From the NCBI GenBank assembly GCA_004431415.1, contig QPMI01000526.1:62001-126000 (forward strand): a stretch of DNA of 64,000 nucleotides, read 5' to 3'. Position 1 is the stretch's first letter. Each line of letters begins with the position of its first letter. The notes under the pieces were generated by a model. It saw only the letters and a program-made list of their open reading frames with translations, searched no databases and had not been told where the DNA came from. Both the position numbers and the translations under genes were made by a program. Source of the DNA: Cyanophora paradoxa (taxonomy: Eukaryota > Glaucocystophyceae > Cyanophorales > Cyanophoraceae). Below, piece by piece: positions 32,562 through 46,000 of the stretch.

Positions 32562-33887
32562 CGTACCCCCCTTCGGCCCCCGTACCGCCGGGCCCGGCTC
32601 CTTCCCCGGCCCGGCCCTGCTCTCTTCCCCGCTCAGCGAATTCCTTATTACCCTTCCGTTCGTCCATGTGCATATGTTCAGCCCCTACTACCTTGCGAGC
32701 TTTTCCCGCCCCGTGCGGCTCGTAGACAGACAGACAAACAGTGGCATGCCGCGCGTGGCTAGTGCCACGGCAGCGAAGCGTTTTCTCATCGCCTCGGTTT
32801 CCGAGGCAAGTCAATTCCGGCCTCGGCCCGTTGGCCCCCTCTCTTCAGGATCGATTCCGATGTGGTTTTCCGATCGCTTGTTCCGTACCTGAAATGTTTA
32901 CAGCGACCTGTAGCTATAACTAGCGCTAGCTATGCATCCGATCATGAATCCCCTCAGTGTTCACCTTATTTTATTTTCGCAAGGTAACAAGAACAACCAC
33001 GTGTAGTTTCAAAGGAGTGTGCGAGAGGTCGCCGTCGCACGGTTGACCAGTGTGTTTGCGGTCCTTCATCATGGCCCTGCAAAGAAGTGAAGAATGATCT
33101 GGTATCTTTATATAGCAGGAACTCGGAATTTTGTATTCTCAGTTCTCGATTATTTTAATGTGCGTGTACGCAATTGAAAAGTGCTTGCAGTCCCAATTGC
33201 AAGCCACGGGTGCCTAGCTAGCCATACCCGATGAACTGGGCATTATATTGAACTGAGCACTATATTAAATATTGCAATAATCGATATCTGCAATATATCT
33301 ACAATATAGGGGGCGGGGCGGGCCGGGAAAGGGGCCCGGAGAAAGGGGAGGGAGGGAGGGTGGGAAAGCGGGGCGGACCGCCGGGCCTTCGGGCGGGCCG
33401 GGCCGGAAGGCGGGGCGGGTCTGGGAGAGAGGCCGGGAAGGGAGAACGGAGGATAGGCGGGGGGAGCGGGAGGATAGGGGAGTTTTTTTTGCAAAAGTGG
33501 ACGACGCATTGATACACCACGGCACATGTATATATCAATGTTCTACGTGACGTGCCCTTCCGACCAGTCATCTGTCTAGCCGAAGATGCTAGCTAGGTGC
33601 CAGCCATGGCCATGGGTCGCTCAATATGGGAGGTCCGCCTGAGTGGGGGAGCCGTGGTTTTCGGTGATAGCCGTAACCAGACCCGCGCGCCCACCCCTTG
33701 GTCAACTCCGCCATCCCTCATGATCATGAGCCCTGGAAGTGAAATGTCCCGCAGTCCTCCGCCCTCCCTTGCCGCCGCTCCACCACCCCTCCTCCTCCTC
33801 ACTCCGCCTCCTCCCTCCTCCTCACCTGCGCCCCAAAGCACGGATTAGTCCGTGCCCTGTTTTGTAGCGGGGAGGATAGGGGAGGGG

Positions 33888-33923
<36 letters not shown>

Positions 33924-36157
33924 AGGCCCTGAGGGCGCTGGAAGCGCCAATGGAGACCGTCAAGGCCGCTAGGGGCGTGGGAGAGGCCAGGATCGCGGGG
34001 CGGCCGCCGCTGAGGCGGGCGGGATCAACACCCAAAGTTAAGCCCAGCCTCGGAGGGCAGATCTAGAGGCGGCGCCGGCCCGCGGCACGCGCACGGCGCG
34101 AATTGGCCCTCGCCGTGCCGGGGCCGTCTCGCCCTGCCTCGCGATCGCGGAGCCGGCGCCGGCATCGGTCTTGGCGCCCGCTTCCGGGCTGCGCAGGCTA
34201 GCATGTGCCCAGTGGTGGCGGGCCGGGGCGGGCACTGGGTAGGGGGGCGGCGGGGCGCGCGGCGGCGGCGGTATTGGGGGCGCCCGCCGGCACCCGCGGC
34301 CACGGCCGCCAGCGGCCGCCCCAGCCCGGCCAGGCTAGGGCGCGCGCGGCCGGCCAGCCTAGCCCGGCTCCCGGGCCCGGCCGCCGGGCCCCGGGCCCCC
34401 AGGGCGTGCTGGGGGCCGGGGCGGCGGGGGATGCATATGAGTGCACATGGCCCAGTGGGGCTGGCATGGCCGCTGGCCATGGCGCTGCGGAGCGCCCCCG
34501 ACCCAGGGCCCGGGCCAGGGTGCCTGGGGGCCTGGACTAGTGCTCAAGACCGGGCTGCAGCTGGGACGGGGTCAGGCAGCTGGGAATCCTCTGGACTACA
34601 GAAGCAGCTGCTAGCTAGCCTAGCCCAGCTAGCTAGCGCTGCACTGCGGCAGGAGCCTGCAGGCTGCAGCCGCGCGCACTGCGGCAGTCACTGCAGTACC
34701 GATCTGCAGGCTGCAGCCCTAGGCCTGGCAGGCTGTGGCAGCTGATGAGTCAAGGCGCAGTCACTGAGTGCAGCACTGTGCACTGCGCAGGCTGTCACAG
34801 TGTGCATTGTGCAATCACTGCAATGTGCACTGTGCCGCAGATCTAAAAGGCCCGCAGTGCAGCGGCGGCTGCGCCGCGGCGGCGCGGCCGCTGCGGCGCT
34901 AGCCTCTAGTAGCGGCTAGTCACTGATTAGCGCTACCCCCCGCCGCCGGGCCGCCGGCCGCGGCCCCGCGGCCGGTAGCGCTGTAACTTTAGTAAATGTG
35001 CGCGAGCCCGGCGAGCCGTCCGCAGTGACTCCGCACACACTGACTCCGCAGACGCCATGCAGCTGCAGGCTGATGATGCAGCAGCCTCCACTGCCCTCCA
35101 GGAGTCCAGGAACGGTTGATAATGACAAACGTCGCTCATGAGTCATGACCAACGATTGTTGTTGAAATGTCGGAAATGACCGTCGATCGGACAACTTCCG
35201 GATTTTGATTGATATATATATATACTTCGCTTTTTGATTTTTAACGACGTTTTGTAATTACAGCCTATACCGTTACTATTATTACCGTACCGGTAATTTA
35301 ATTTAGCTTGTGTTGCGGATCCCGGAGTCAATGCGCATGCGGACGGTGACGGCAGCAGCGGACCCAATTGCAACGTTAACGACCGTTGAACGACGACGGG
35401 ACTCGTCACTGCGGAGTCCGGACTCGCGATCATCGGAATGATCGGATCGCGAGTCGCGACTCGCGAGTTCGCGACTCGCGAGCCTCGGAGGCTCCACTTT
35501 TCCGAATTTCCGTACGAAAAAAACCGTACGCTACGGAGTACTTAGTGAGCCCTCGCGATCGCGATTAGGGCACTGGCCGGCGGCCAAGCCGGCTAGCTAG
35601 CCGGCCAGTTTGGGGCGGCCGGGGGGCGACGGGCTAGGCAGACGATACCCCGGCTTGCCAGCCAAGGGGACCTGGCCGGTTTCCGGCGGCTTGCCAGCCA
35701 AAGAGCCAGCCAGCCGTACGTACCAGCCGTACCTCTCAGAGGCTGCCGCAGTGCCAGGTACGTACTACGTACTACTTGCAGCAGTCTATATTAGCTACTG
35801 TCTACGGCGCTCTACGTACTATATACGGTATACTCTCAGAGTCTCTCTGCGTATACTAGCAGACCGCGCCCGGCCCTGTGCAAGTGCGGCAAGTGCGGGC
35901 CGCGCGCGGAGGTGCAAGGGGGGGTACTGGTACACATTGCAGGGTACTTGGTGGGGAGTGGTGCGGGGGGCGCAGGGGAGGGGGGCGGAGGGGGCAGCTA
36001 GAGAGGCAAGGCGGGCGGCCGGGCGAGGCGGGCGGGGTGGCGAGGCGGGTAGGTGGGGTGGCGACGCGGGCGGCGGCACCAGGCGGGCGGGCAGCTGCAG
36101 GCGAGGGCGGCGGCGGGCGGGAAAGCGGGATCCGGAGGAGAGAAAGGGGGCACCAGG

Positions 36158-36750
36158 CCCTGCACGTAGCCTGTGCATGCGCAGAACCGAGGCGTCAGTT
36201 CGCCCCGGACAGCGGCCGTGCGGGGGCGAGGCCCAGCGGGGGCGGCCGGGCCAGGTGCGCAGCAGCAGCGGCGGAGCGAACCTGGAGTCGACGAAGCTGA
36301 GGCAGCCGGCAGGGCGGCGGGCGGGGAAGCGGGCGGAGCGGCAGATGGCGCTGGGCCCTGCACGTAGCCTGCGCATGCGCAGAACCGAGGCGTCAATTCG
36401 CCCCGGACAGCGGCCGTGCGGGGGCGGGCCCAGCGGGGGCGGCCGGGTCAGATGCGAAGCAGCAGCGGCGGGGCGAACCTGGAGTCGACGAAGCTGAAGC
36501 AGCCGGCGGGGCGGCGGGCGAGGAAGCGGGCGGAGCGGCAGGTGGCACCGGGCCCTGCGCGTCGCCTGTGTGCGCGGGGCCGAGGCGTCAGCTCGCCCCG
36601 GACAGCGGCGGCGCCGGCGCGGGGCCCAGGGAGGTCGGCCGGGTGATGCGCGCGGAAGCAGCGGCGCCGGCGGGGCGAACCTGGAGTCGTCGAAGCTGAA
36701 GCAGCGGGCGGGGCGACGGGCAGGCCTAGGGAGCAGCTGCTGAAGCAGCG
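36158..36750. repeat. 197 bp tandem repeat, about three units (copy 1)
   Basis: Units begin at 36158, 36356 and 36553 with CCCTGC(A/G)CGT(A/C)GCCTG. Each contains GGCGTCA(G/A)(T/C)TCGCCCCGGACA and GCGAACCTGGAGTCG(A/T)CGAA. The third unit has diverged most. Each unit is GC-rich and could be read as coding, but frames differ between copies because of homopolymer changes. Confidence 0.85.
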
Positions 36751-37637
36751 GGCGCGCGGAGCAGCTGGGAGCAGCGGGCAGGGAAGCAGCCCGGCGCGGC
36801 GTACTAGGAGCAGCTGGGAATACTGCGACGCCGCCAACCTCCGCTAACGTAGTACAGCTAGTACGGCGTGCCGGCCGCGGCCGCGGGTCAAGCTTCAGCC
36901 ACGCATATACATCCAGTCCGGCCGCGGGCCGAGGCGTGCGAGTGGTGATCCGCCCCGTACTTGCGCTTGAAGGGCTTGACATCGCCGAGCTGAAGTCCGC
37001 CTGAACCGGAGTCCGTCACATGTACACCGAGAGCTAGAGGGTGGGCGAAACGCCGCGGCCCGGGTGCGCACCGGAACGCTGCGTAGCGGGCGCCTTCTTT
37101 CTGCACTCTAGCGTGGCTCCGCGACCTCGACCACCTCTAGATCTATAGCTAGATCTACGCTGCTGGAGGTGCTAGGTACGTGTACCCAGCAATCGCCACA
37201 AACTCTCAGGAGCGTTTTTTTGGGCGCCCGGTACAACAGGTACTTGAGGCGGCCTAGCGTGCCGCGCGCCGCTTTTCGAGCCCGGGCATGTATGGCAAAA
37301 GTTGTAGAGCGCATTGAGAGCAATCAGGAGCACGTGGTCTGGCGCATATAGCGATAGCAGGTGGGGCGCGACCTCGACATGTTTGCTCAGCCCCGCCCTT
37401 GCATTTTTTTCCGCCGCTCGCAGCGGCTACGATGCGATCACACCTAAACGAGAGCGCATGCAAAGAATCTCATCTTACAAAAATTGCTAACACAGAAAGT
37501 ACGCCGCACCTAGCCGTATTGTCTCGGTGTGTGCGAATTCACTAAAGAAAGTACGCCGCACCAACTCACCAGGGGAGCAAGGGAGGGGGTACCCCCCTTG
37601 CAATATACGTAATACGCGTACGTATACGTACGGCAGC

Positions 37638-37702
37638 GCGCGGGAGTTCGAATTCGAATTCAAACTTTCGAATTTAGCGCGGGAGTTCGAATTCGAATTC
37701 AA
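37638..37702. repeat. 39 bp-period direct repeat of GAATTCGAATTC
   Basis: GCGCGGGAGTTCGAATTCGA followed by ATTCAA occurs at 37638 and 37677. The same pair recurs in the second duplication copy (about 43533-43597). Confidence 0.9.
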
Positions 37703-38370
37703 GCTATGCATATGCACACTGCATGCCGCCCTCTGTCGTCTGAGCACGCGATGCCGTGGCTCGCTCCGTTGGCAGACGAACCCCGCTCGCGGCGGGTGTC
37801 GTCAGGAATGCCTTCAGAGCAGCCCGAGCATCACTCAGACACGGCCGTCCCTGCCCTCTCGATCTCACTCCTCACTCTCTCTGGTGCCGAGCTTTTCCCT
37901 GGGGACGCACGCCCCCCCTTTTGCGGGTTTGGGATCTGCTGCCGCCACACGCATGCCAAGCCATTAATGCAGTGCACGTGCTAGCCGCCGCGGTCTTTGC
38001 GCCAACAGCTAGCCTCGCTGCCTCGAGCTCGTAACAGTTTGAGCGCCGCCCTTAATTTCTTTCTCCCCATCTCTCCATTCACAAGTCCTGGTCCCATCAT
38101 GGCATGGGATTCACTAGGAGGCAGGCTCCGCGATTCTATCTGGATAGCTAGGGCGGGTGTTTGCAGACATGTACACCCATCACCTAGACACTCCTCGGTC
38201 GCTGAGATAGAGGAGTGTTGAATATTACCAAATTAAAGACCGTCGGACCCCGCTGGGGTCCCCACTGGAACTTCGAAGGCAGATCTAGCTATAGGTCCGC
38301 CCCGCTTCGTTCGCTCCGCTTCGTTCGCTTCGTTCGCTCCGATTGACTCGGTTCGCTCCGTTCGCCGCAG

Positions 38371-38459
38371 CCGAGTGGTACCTCTCGACCCACCCGGAGG
38401 CCGCCGCCGCCGCCGCCGCCGCCGGCGACTCGCACGGCTCTGAGGAGGACGCGCGGTAG
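38371..38459 (+). pseudogene. Orphan last exon of the HA gene in copy 2
   Basis: Carries the same acceptor (TTCGCCGCAG) and the same coding end with stop as 32473-32561, but has no upstream exons. It could still serve as an alternative terminal exon for the HA gene through 5.9 kb of intron, giving an identical protein end. Confidence 0.85.
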
Positions 38460-41400
38460 CGTACCCCCCTTCGGCCCCCGTACCGCCGGGCCCGGCTCCT
38501 TCCCCGGCCCGGCCCTGCTCTCTTCCCCGCTCAGCGAATTCCTTATTACCCTTCCGTTCGTCCATGTGCATATGTTCAGCCCCTACTACCTTGCGAGCTT
38601 TTCCCGCCCCGTGCGGCTCGTAGACAGACAGACAAACAGTGGCATGCCGCGCGTGGCTAGTGCCACGGCAGCGAAGCGTTTTCTCATCGCCTCGGTTTCC
38701 GAGGCAAGTCAATTCCGGCCTCGGCCCGTTGGCCCCCTCTCTTCAGGATCGATTCCGATGTGGTTTTCCGATCGCTTGTTCCGTACCTGAAATGTTTACA
38801 GCGACCTGTAGCTATAACTAGCGCTAGCTATGCATCCGATCATGAATCCCCTCAGTGTTCACCTTATTTTATTTTCGCAAGGTAACAAGAACAACCACGT
38901 GTAGTTTCAAAGGAGTGTGCGAGAGGTCGCCGTCGCACGGTTGACCAGTGTGTTTGCGGTCCTTCATCATGGCCCTGCAAAGAAGTGAAGAATGATCTGG
39001 TATCTTTATATAGCAGGAACTCGGAATTTTGTATTCTCAGTTCTCGATTATTTTAATGTGCGTGTACGCAATTGAAAAGTGCTTGCAGTCCCAATTGCAA
39101 GCCACGGGTGCCTAGCTAGCCATACCCGATGAACTGGGCATTATATTGAACTGAGCACTATATTAAATATTGCAATAATCGATATCTGCAATATATCTAC
39201 AATATAGGGGGCGGGGCGGGGCCGGGGAAAGGGGGCCCGGAGAAAGGGGAGGGGAGGGGAGGGGTGGGAAAGCGGGGCGGACCGCCGGGCCTTCGGGCGG
39301 GCCGGGCCCGGAAGGCGGGGCGGGTCTGGGAGAGAGGCCGGGGAAGGGAGAACGGAGGATAGGCGGGGGGGAGCGGGGAGGATAGGGGAGTTTTTTTTGC
39401 AAAAGTGGACGACGCATTGATACACCACGGCACATGTATATATCAATGTTCTACGTGACGTGCCCTTCCGACCAGTCATCTGTCTAGCCGAAGATGCTAG
39501 CTAGGTGCCAGCCATGGCCATGGGTCGCTCAATATGGGAGGTCCGCCTGAGTGGGGGAGCCGTGGTTTTCGGTGATAGCCGTAACCAGACCCGCGCGCCC
39601 ACCCCTTGGTCAACTCCGCCATCCCTCATGATCATGAGCCCTGGAAGTGAAATGTCCCGCAGTCCTCCGCCCTCCCTTGCCGCCGCTCCACCACCCCTCC
39701 TCCTCCTCACTCCGCCTCCTCCCTCCTCCTCACCTGCGCCCCAAAGCACGGATTAGTCCGTGCCCTGTTTTGTAGCGGGGAGGATAGGGGAGGGGGCGGG
39801 GGGGCGGGCGGGGGGGGGGGGGGGGGGGGAAGGCCCTGAGGGCGCTGGAAGCGCCAATGGAGACCGTCAAGGCCGCTAGGGGCGTGGGAGAGGCCAGGAT
39901 CGCGGGCGGCCGCCGCTGAGGCGGGCGGGATCAACACCCAAAGTTAAGCCCAGCCTCGGAGGGCAGATCTAGAGGCGGCGCCGGCCCGCGGCACGCGCAC
40001 GGCGCGAATTGGCCCTCGCCGTGCCGGGGCCGTCTCGCCCTGCTCGCGATCGCGGAGCCGGCGCCGGCATCGGTCTTGGCGCCCGCTTCCGGGCTGCGCA
40101 GGCTAGCATGTGCCCAGTGGTGGCGGGCCGGGCGGGCACTGGGTAGGGGGCGGCGGGGCGCGCGGCGGCGGCGGTATTGGGGCGCCGCCGGCACCCGCGG
40201 CCACGGCCGCCAGCGGCCGCCCCAGCCCGGCCAGGCTAGGGCGCGCGCGGCCGGCCAGCCTAGCCCGGCTCCCGGGCCCGGCCGCCGGGCCCCGGGCCCC
40301 AGGGCGTGCTGGGGCCGGGCGGCGGGGGATGCATATGAGTGCACATGGCCCAGTGGGGCTGGCATGGCCGCTGGCCATGGCGCTGCGGAGCGCCCCCGAC
40401 CCAGGGCCCGGGCCAGGGTGCCTGGGGGCCTGGACTAGTGCTCAAGACCGGGCTGCAGCTGGGACGGGGTCAGGCAGCTGGGAATCCTCTGGACTACAGA
40501 AGCAGCTGCTAGCTAGCCTAGCCCAGCTAGCTAGCGCTGCACTGCGGCAGGAGCCTGCAGGCTGCAGCCGCGCGCACTGCGGCAGTCACTGCAGTACCGA
40601 TCTGCAGGCTGCAGCCCTAGGCCTGGCAGGCTGTGGCAGCTGATGAGTCAAGGCGCAGTCACTGAGTGCAGCACTGTGCACTGCGCAGGCTGTCACAGTG
40701 TGCATTGTGCAATCACTGCAATGTGCACTGTGCCGCAGATCTAAAAGGCCCGCAGTGCAGCGGCGGCTGCGCCGCGGCGGCGCGGCCGCTGCGGCGCTAG
40801 CCTCTAGTAGCGGCTAGTCACTGATTAGCGCTACCCCCCGCCGCCGGGCCGCCGGCCGCGGGCCCCCGCGGCCGGTAGCGCTGTAACTTTAGTAAATGTG
40901 CGCGAGCCCGGCGAGCCGTCCGCAGTGACTCCGCACACACTGACTCCGCAGACGCCATGCAGCTGCAGGCTGATGATGCAGCAGCCTCCACTGCCCTCCA
41001 GGAGTCCAGGAACGGTTGATAATGACCAAACGTCGCTCATGAGTCATGACCAACGATTGTTGTTGAAATGTCGGAAATGACCGTCGATCGGACAACTTCC
41101 GGATTTTGATTGATATATATATATACTTCGCTTTTTGATTTTTAACGACGTTTTGTAATTACAGCCTATACCGTTACTATTATTACCGTACCGGTAATTT
41201 AATTTAGCTTGTGTTGCGGATCCCGGAGTCAATGCGCATGCGGACGGTGACGGCAGCAGCGGACCCAATTGCAACGTTAACGACCGTTGAACGACGACGG
41301 GACTCGTCACTGCGGAGTCCGGACTCGCGATCATCGGAATGATCGGATCGCGAGTCGCGACTCGCGAGTTCGCGACTCGCGAGCCTCGGAGGCTCCACTT

Positions 41401-42052
41401 TTCCGAATTTCCGTACGAAAAAAACCGTACGCTACGGAGTACTTAGTGAGCCCTCGCGATCGCGATTAGGGCACTGGCCGGCGGCCAAGCCGGCTAGCTA
41501 GCCGGCCAGTTTGGGGCGGCCGGGGGGCGACGGGCTAGGCAGACGATACCCCGGCTTGCCAGCCAAGGGACCTGGCCGGTTTCCGGCGGCTTGCCAGCCA
41601 AAGAGCCAGCCAGCCGTACGTACCAGCCGTACCTCTCAGAGGCTGCCGCAGTGCCAGGTACGTACTACGTACTACTTGCAGCAGTCTATATTAGCTACTG
41701 TCTACGGCGCTCTACGTACTATATACGGTATACTCTCAGAGTCTCTCTGCGTATACTAGCAGACCGCGCCCGGCCCTGTGCAAGTGCGGCAAGTGCGGGC
41801 CGCGCGCGGAGGTGCAAGGGGGGGTACTGGTACACATTGCAGGGTACTTGGTGGGAGTGGTGCGGGGGCGCAGGGGAGGGGGCGGAGGGGCAGCTAGAGA
41901 GGCAAGGCGGGCGGCCGGGCGAGGCGGGCGGGGTGGCGAGGCGGGTAGGTGGGGTGGCGACGCGGGCGGCGGCACCAGGCGGGCGGGCAGCTGCAGGCGA
42001 GGGCGGCGGCGGGCGGGAAAGCGGGATCCGGAGGAGAGAAAGGGGCACCAGG

Positions 42053-42640
42053 CCCTGCACGTAGCCTGTGCATGCGCAGAACCGAGGCGTCAGTTCGCCC
42101 CGGACAGCGGCCGTGCGGGGGCGAGGCCCAGCGGGGGCGGCCGGGCCAGGTGCGCAGCAGCAGCGGCGGAGCGAACCTGGAGTCGACGAAGCTGAGGCAG
42201 CCGGCAGGGCGGCGGGCGGGGAAGCGGGCGGAGCGGCAGATGGCGCTGGGCCCTGCACGTAGCCTGCGCATGCGCAGAACCGAGGCGTCAATTCGCCCCG
42301 GACAGCGGCCGTGCGGGGGCGGGGCCCAGCGGGGGCGGCCGGGTCAGATGCGAAGCAGCAGCGGCGGGGCGAACCTGGAGTCGACGAAGCTGAAGCAGCC
42401 GGCGGGGCGGCGGGCGAGGAAGCGGGCGGAGCGGCAGGTGGCACCGGGCCCTGCGCGTCGCCTGTGTGCGCGGGGCCGAGGCGTCAGCTCGCCCCGGACA
42501 GCGGCGGCGCCGGCGCGGGGCCCAGGGAGGTCGGCCGGGTGATGCGCGCGGAAGCAGCGGCGCCGGCGGGCGAACCTGGAGTCGTCGAAGCTGAAGCAGC
42601 GGGCGGGGCGACGGGCAGGCCTAGGGAGCAGCTGCTGAAG
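42053..42640. repeat. 197 bp tandem repeat, about three units (copy 2)
   Basis: Units begin at 42053, 42251 and 42449. It mirrors the copy at 36158 with single-base length differences in G and C runs. Confidence 0.85.
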
Positions 42641-44188
42641 CAGCGGGCGCGCGGAGCAGCTGGGAGCAGCGGGCAGGGAAGCAGCCCGGCGCGGCGTACT
42701 AGGAGCAGCTGGGAATACTGCGACGCCGCCAACCTCCGCTAACGTAGTACAGCTAGTACGGCGTGCCGGCCGCGGCCGCGGGTCAAGCTTCAGCCACGCA
42801 TATACATCCAGTCCGGCCGCGGGCCGAGGCGTGCGAGTGGTGATCCGCCCCGTACTTGCGCTTGAAGGGCTTGACATCGCCGAGCTGAAGTCCGCCTGAA
42901 CCGGAGTCCGTCACATGTACACCGAGAGCTAGAGGGTGGGCGAAACGCCGCGGCCCGGGTGCGCACCGGAACGCTGCGTAGCGGGCGCCTTCTTTCTGCA
43001 CTCTAGCGTGGCTCCGCGACCTCGACCACCTCTAGATCTATAGCTAGATCTACGCTGCTGGAGGTGCTAGGTACGTGTACCCAGCAATCGCCACAAACTC
43101 TCAGGAGCGTTTTTTTGGGCGCCCGGTACAACAGGTACTTGAGGCGGCCTAGCGTGCCGCGCGCCGCTTTTCGAGCCCGGGCATGTATGGCAAAAGTTGT
43201 AGAGCGCATTGAGAGCAATCAGGAGCACGTGGTCTGGCGCATATAGCGATAGCAGGTGGGGCGCGACCTCGACATGTTTGCTCAGCCCCGCCCTTGCATT
43301 TTTTTCCGCCGCTCGCAGCGGCTACGATGCGATCACACCTAAACGAGAGCGCATGCAAAGAATCTCATCTTACAAAAATTGCTAACACAGAAAGTACGCC
43401 GCACCTAGCCGTATTGTCTCGGTGTGTGCGAATTCACTAAAGAAAGTACGCCGCACCAACTCACCAGGGGAGCAAGGGAGGGGGTACCCCCCTTGCAATA
43501 TACGTAATACGCGTACGTATACGTACGGCAGCGCGCGGGAGTTCGAATTCGAATTCAAACTTTCGAATTTAGCGCGGGAGTTCGAATTCGAATTCAAGCT
43601 ATGCATATGCACACTGCATGCCGCCCTCTGTCGTCTGAGCACGCGATGCCGTGGCTCGCTCCGTTGGCAGACGAACCCCGCTCGCGGCGGGTGTCGTCAG
43701 GAATGCCTTCAGAGCAGCCCGAGCATCACTCAGACACGGCCGTCCCTGCCCTCTCGATCTCACTCCTCACTCTCTCTGGTGCCGAGCTTTTCCCTGGGGA
43801 CGCACGCCCCCCCTTTTGCGGGTTTGGGATCTGCTGCCGCCACACGCATGCCAAGCCATTAATGCAGTGCACGTGCTAGCCGCCGCGGTCTTTGCGCCAA
43901 CAGCTAGCCTCGCTGCCTCGAGCTCGTAACAGTTTGAGCGCCGCCCTTAATTTCTTTCTCCCCATCTCTCCATTCACAAGTCCTGGTCCCATCATGGCAT
44001 GGGATTCACTAGGAGGCAGGCTCCGCGATTCTATCTGGATAGCTAGGGCGGGTGTTTGCAGACATGTACACCCATCACCTAGACACTCCTCGGTCGCTGA
44101 GATAGAGGAGTGTTGAATATTACCAAATTAAAGACCGTCGGACCCCGCTGGGGTCCCCACTGGAACTTCGAAGGCAGATCTAGCTATA

Positions 44189-46000
44189 GAGCTCGAGCGC
44201 GGACGCCATGAGCGGGCGCGGGAAGGCAGCGTCGGCAGCCGCCAGCTGCAGCGGCAAGGCCGGGGCCGCCGGGTGGGGCGCCATGCATGCGCAGGCTAGG
44301 CCGGCGCGCGCGGCGCGCGCGAACTTCCGCGAATTCGAATTTCGAAGGCGCTGGCCGGCGGGCCAAGCCAGCCGCCAAGCCAGCCGCCTCGCGCACTAAG
44401 TCCGGCCTAGCCGCTGGCAAGCCAGCCGAAATTTCGGAGCCGCCAAGCCGCTAGGGCCAGCCCCGGTGCAAGCTTTCGGAATTTTGGGCCAGCCCCGGTG
44501 CAAGGGTCTAGCCCCGACGGCCAGTGCCCTAATCGCGATCGCGAACTTTCGGAATCGGATTCGCGATCCTCCATCATGCTCCATGGCCACGGTCGCGCGC
44601 GCCGCGGCGATCGGACCGGCGGGGGTCACCGGCCCGGCGCCGGGCCGGCGGAGCCTCGGAGCCTGGGACTCTGGCTGGGAGGGCCAGTGGCTGCCACTGG
44701 CTGGTGGCACCGTGGCAGTGGGTCCTGAGTGGGAGGCAGCCCGGAGGCTGGACTCCGCTGGAGCCGCTGGAGCCACTATCATATATATGCGTATATACCG
44801 TAGTACGCCTATTACAAATACGGTACCATTTTGCAATTGAGCGGGCCTGCGGTGCCGCCGGTGCGGCTCCGCGCGCCGGCGCCGCGGCGAGCGAGCTCGA
44901 GCGGGACGACGACGGCGTGCGTTGAAGCTTGATCAGTGAAGGCTTAAGTTGAAGCTCATTATAAGCTGGCCGCGCGAGGCGTTCTGGTATCGATATCTAC
45001 AGCTGCAGCAACCATCAGCGCGTGCCGCAGTGCGCCAGCACGCGCAGCGGCGCAGCCTTTACCGTAGTAGTACTGCATGCATATGATCTTCGCGGCATGC
45101 ACTCGTACGCGGAGTTGCAGCTCGCCATGCCTCATGATCATGATGCCTGTACATATGCATGTGCTGAGCAGCCGGTGCAGACCATGCCTGTGGTGAGCAT
45201 GCGCAGTCGGTGCAGAAGCTGTGGTGCTGCCGATCGCGATGTGCGGCCCAAACGGCATTTGCAATTGGAGCATGCCGTCCGCGTGCATATGTCTAGCGGA
45301 CGAAGTGGAGCTCGCGAACAGTGCCGCGGCCGACGCGCCGTCGACGTCGTGCGTGGCGACGCGTACGGCAGATCTAGAGACCTCGGCACCGCATCGGCGC
45401 TACTCGCAATCGCCTGCATATACGTGCTTGCCTGCTCCTTCCCCTGTCCCGCCCTGGCCGTCAGTCCTCTCGGTACTCGAAACATAGGAATACCTCTTGG
45501 CTCGAATCAGGTACCGCTAGCTCTGCTCTCTGCAGTGCTTGCGCAAGCAATAACGCCGGATCCTCCGTGCAGTACTGTGCAAATCCTCCAGATTCGGGCA
45601 CTAGCGGCGGGTGGAGTGCCGGTGAGGCTTTTTCGCTCCCCATCACCGAGTTATGAAACGCGAGTCGGCGGCACCTGATCATGATGCGCACCGTGGCACG
45701 CAGTAAACTCGACAAGCATCAACGTAAGATACAAAACACTCACAACATCGACCCAGCTATCCACTTACGTTGAAGACTCTCCCCCTGTCATCCCGTACGG
45801 TTCGTCATTCCTTATCGCGCACGTTCCATATGCATGCCCACTCCACGCGTACGGTTCAAATCCATGTCCTTCGGGCCAGCTGTCGGACCCCACTTTTTAA
45901 CGCGCGAAAGTTCTCTCTCTTCGCCCATGGCCATCTTTTGCTCCGTCCCTTTCGTCTCATCTTGCTTCTCCTCCGTCACTCTCGAGCTCGGCATGCGCAG
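44189..46000. other. Spacer upstream of the giant beta-helix gene
   Basis: Holds a direct repeat GGGCCAGCCCCGGTGCAAG (about 44454 and 44490) and many GCATGC, CATATG and TGATCATGATCA words. One plus-strand frame near 45385-45480 contains a hydrophobic stretch (ASALLAIACIYVLACSF) that could be a signal peptide exon of the downstream gene, but it has no nearby start codon. I could not connect it, so the 5' end of the giant gene is open. Confidence 0.4.

Larger units (their letters stand above)
32396..38293 (+). repeat. 5.9 kb tandem duplication, copy 1
   Basis: Head-to-tail with 38294-44188. The unit starts at GGTCCGCCCCGCTTCG, which is the donor of the last HA-gene intron, and ends at GAAGGCAGATCTAGCTATA. 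Beyond the intron and last exon (to 32561) I see no convincing gene. The contents are the HA-gene 3' flank, GC-rich palindrome-dense sequence (34.2-35.0 kb), a 197 bp tandem repeat, a G run (33889-33922), an AT-rich patch (35.2-35.3 kb) and a hairpin (ACACTCCTC...GAGGAGTGT) near 38188-38219. Confidence 0.95.
38294..44188 (+). repeat. 5.9 kb tandem duplication, copy 2
   Basis: Collinear with 32396-38293 over its whole length. The differences I see are almost all changes in homopolymer length, e.g. the G-rich stretch near 33305-33370 versus 39205-39265, GACAAACG versus GACCAAACG near 35120 and 41025, and the shortened and interrupted G run near 39797-39830. The copy ends abruptly at ATCTAGCTATA, after which the sequence is unique. 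Confidence 0.95.

Noticed and set aside
35610-36497. Long Arg/Gly-rich frame across the 197 bp tandem repeat
   Set aside because: It is broken in the second copy by single-base changes in homopolymers, which argues against selection on the frame.
37527-37967. 146-residue frame present in both duplication copies
   Set aside because: Its conservation only reflects the recent duplication. It contains EFEFEFK from GAATTC repeats and shows no motif.
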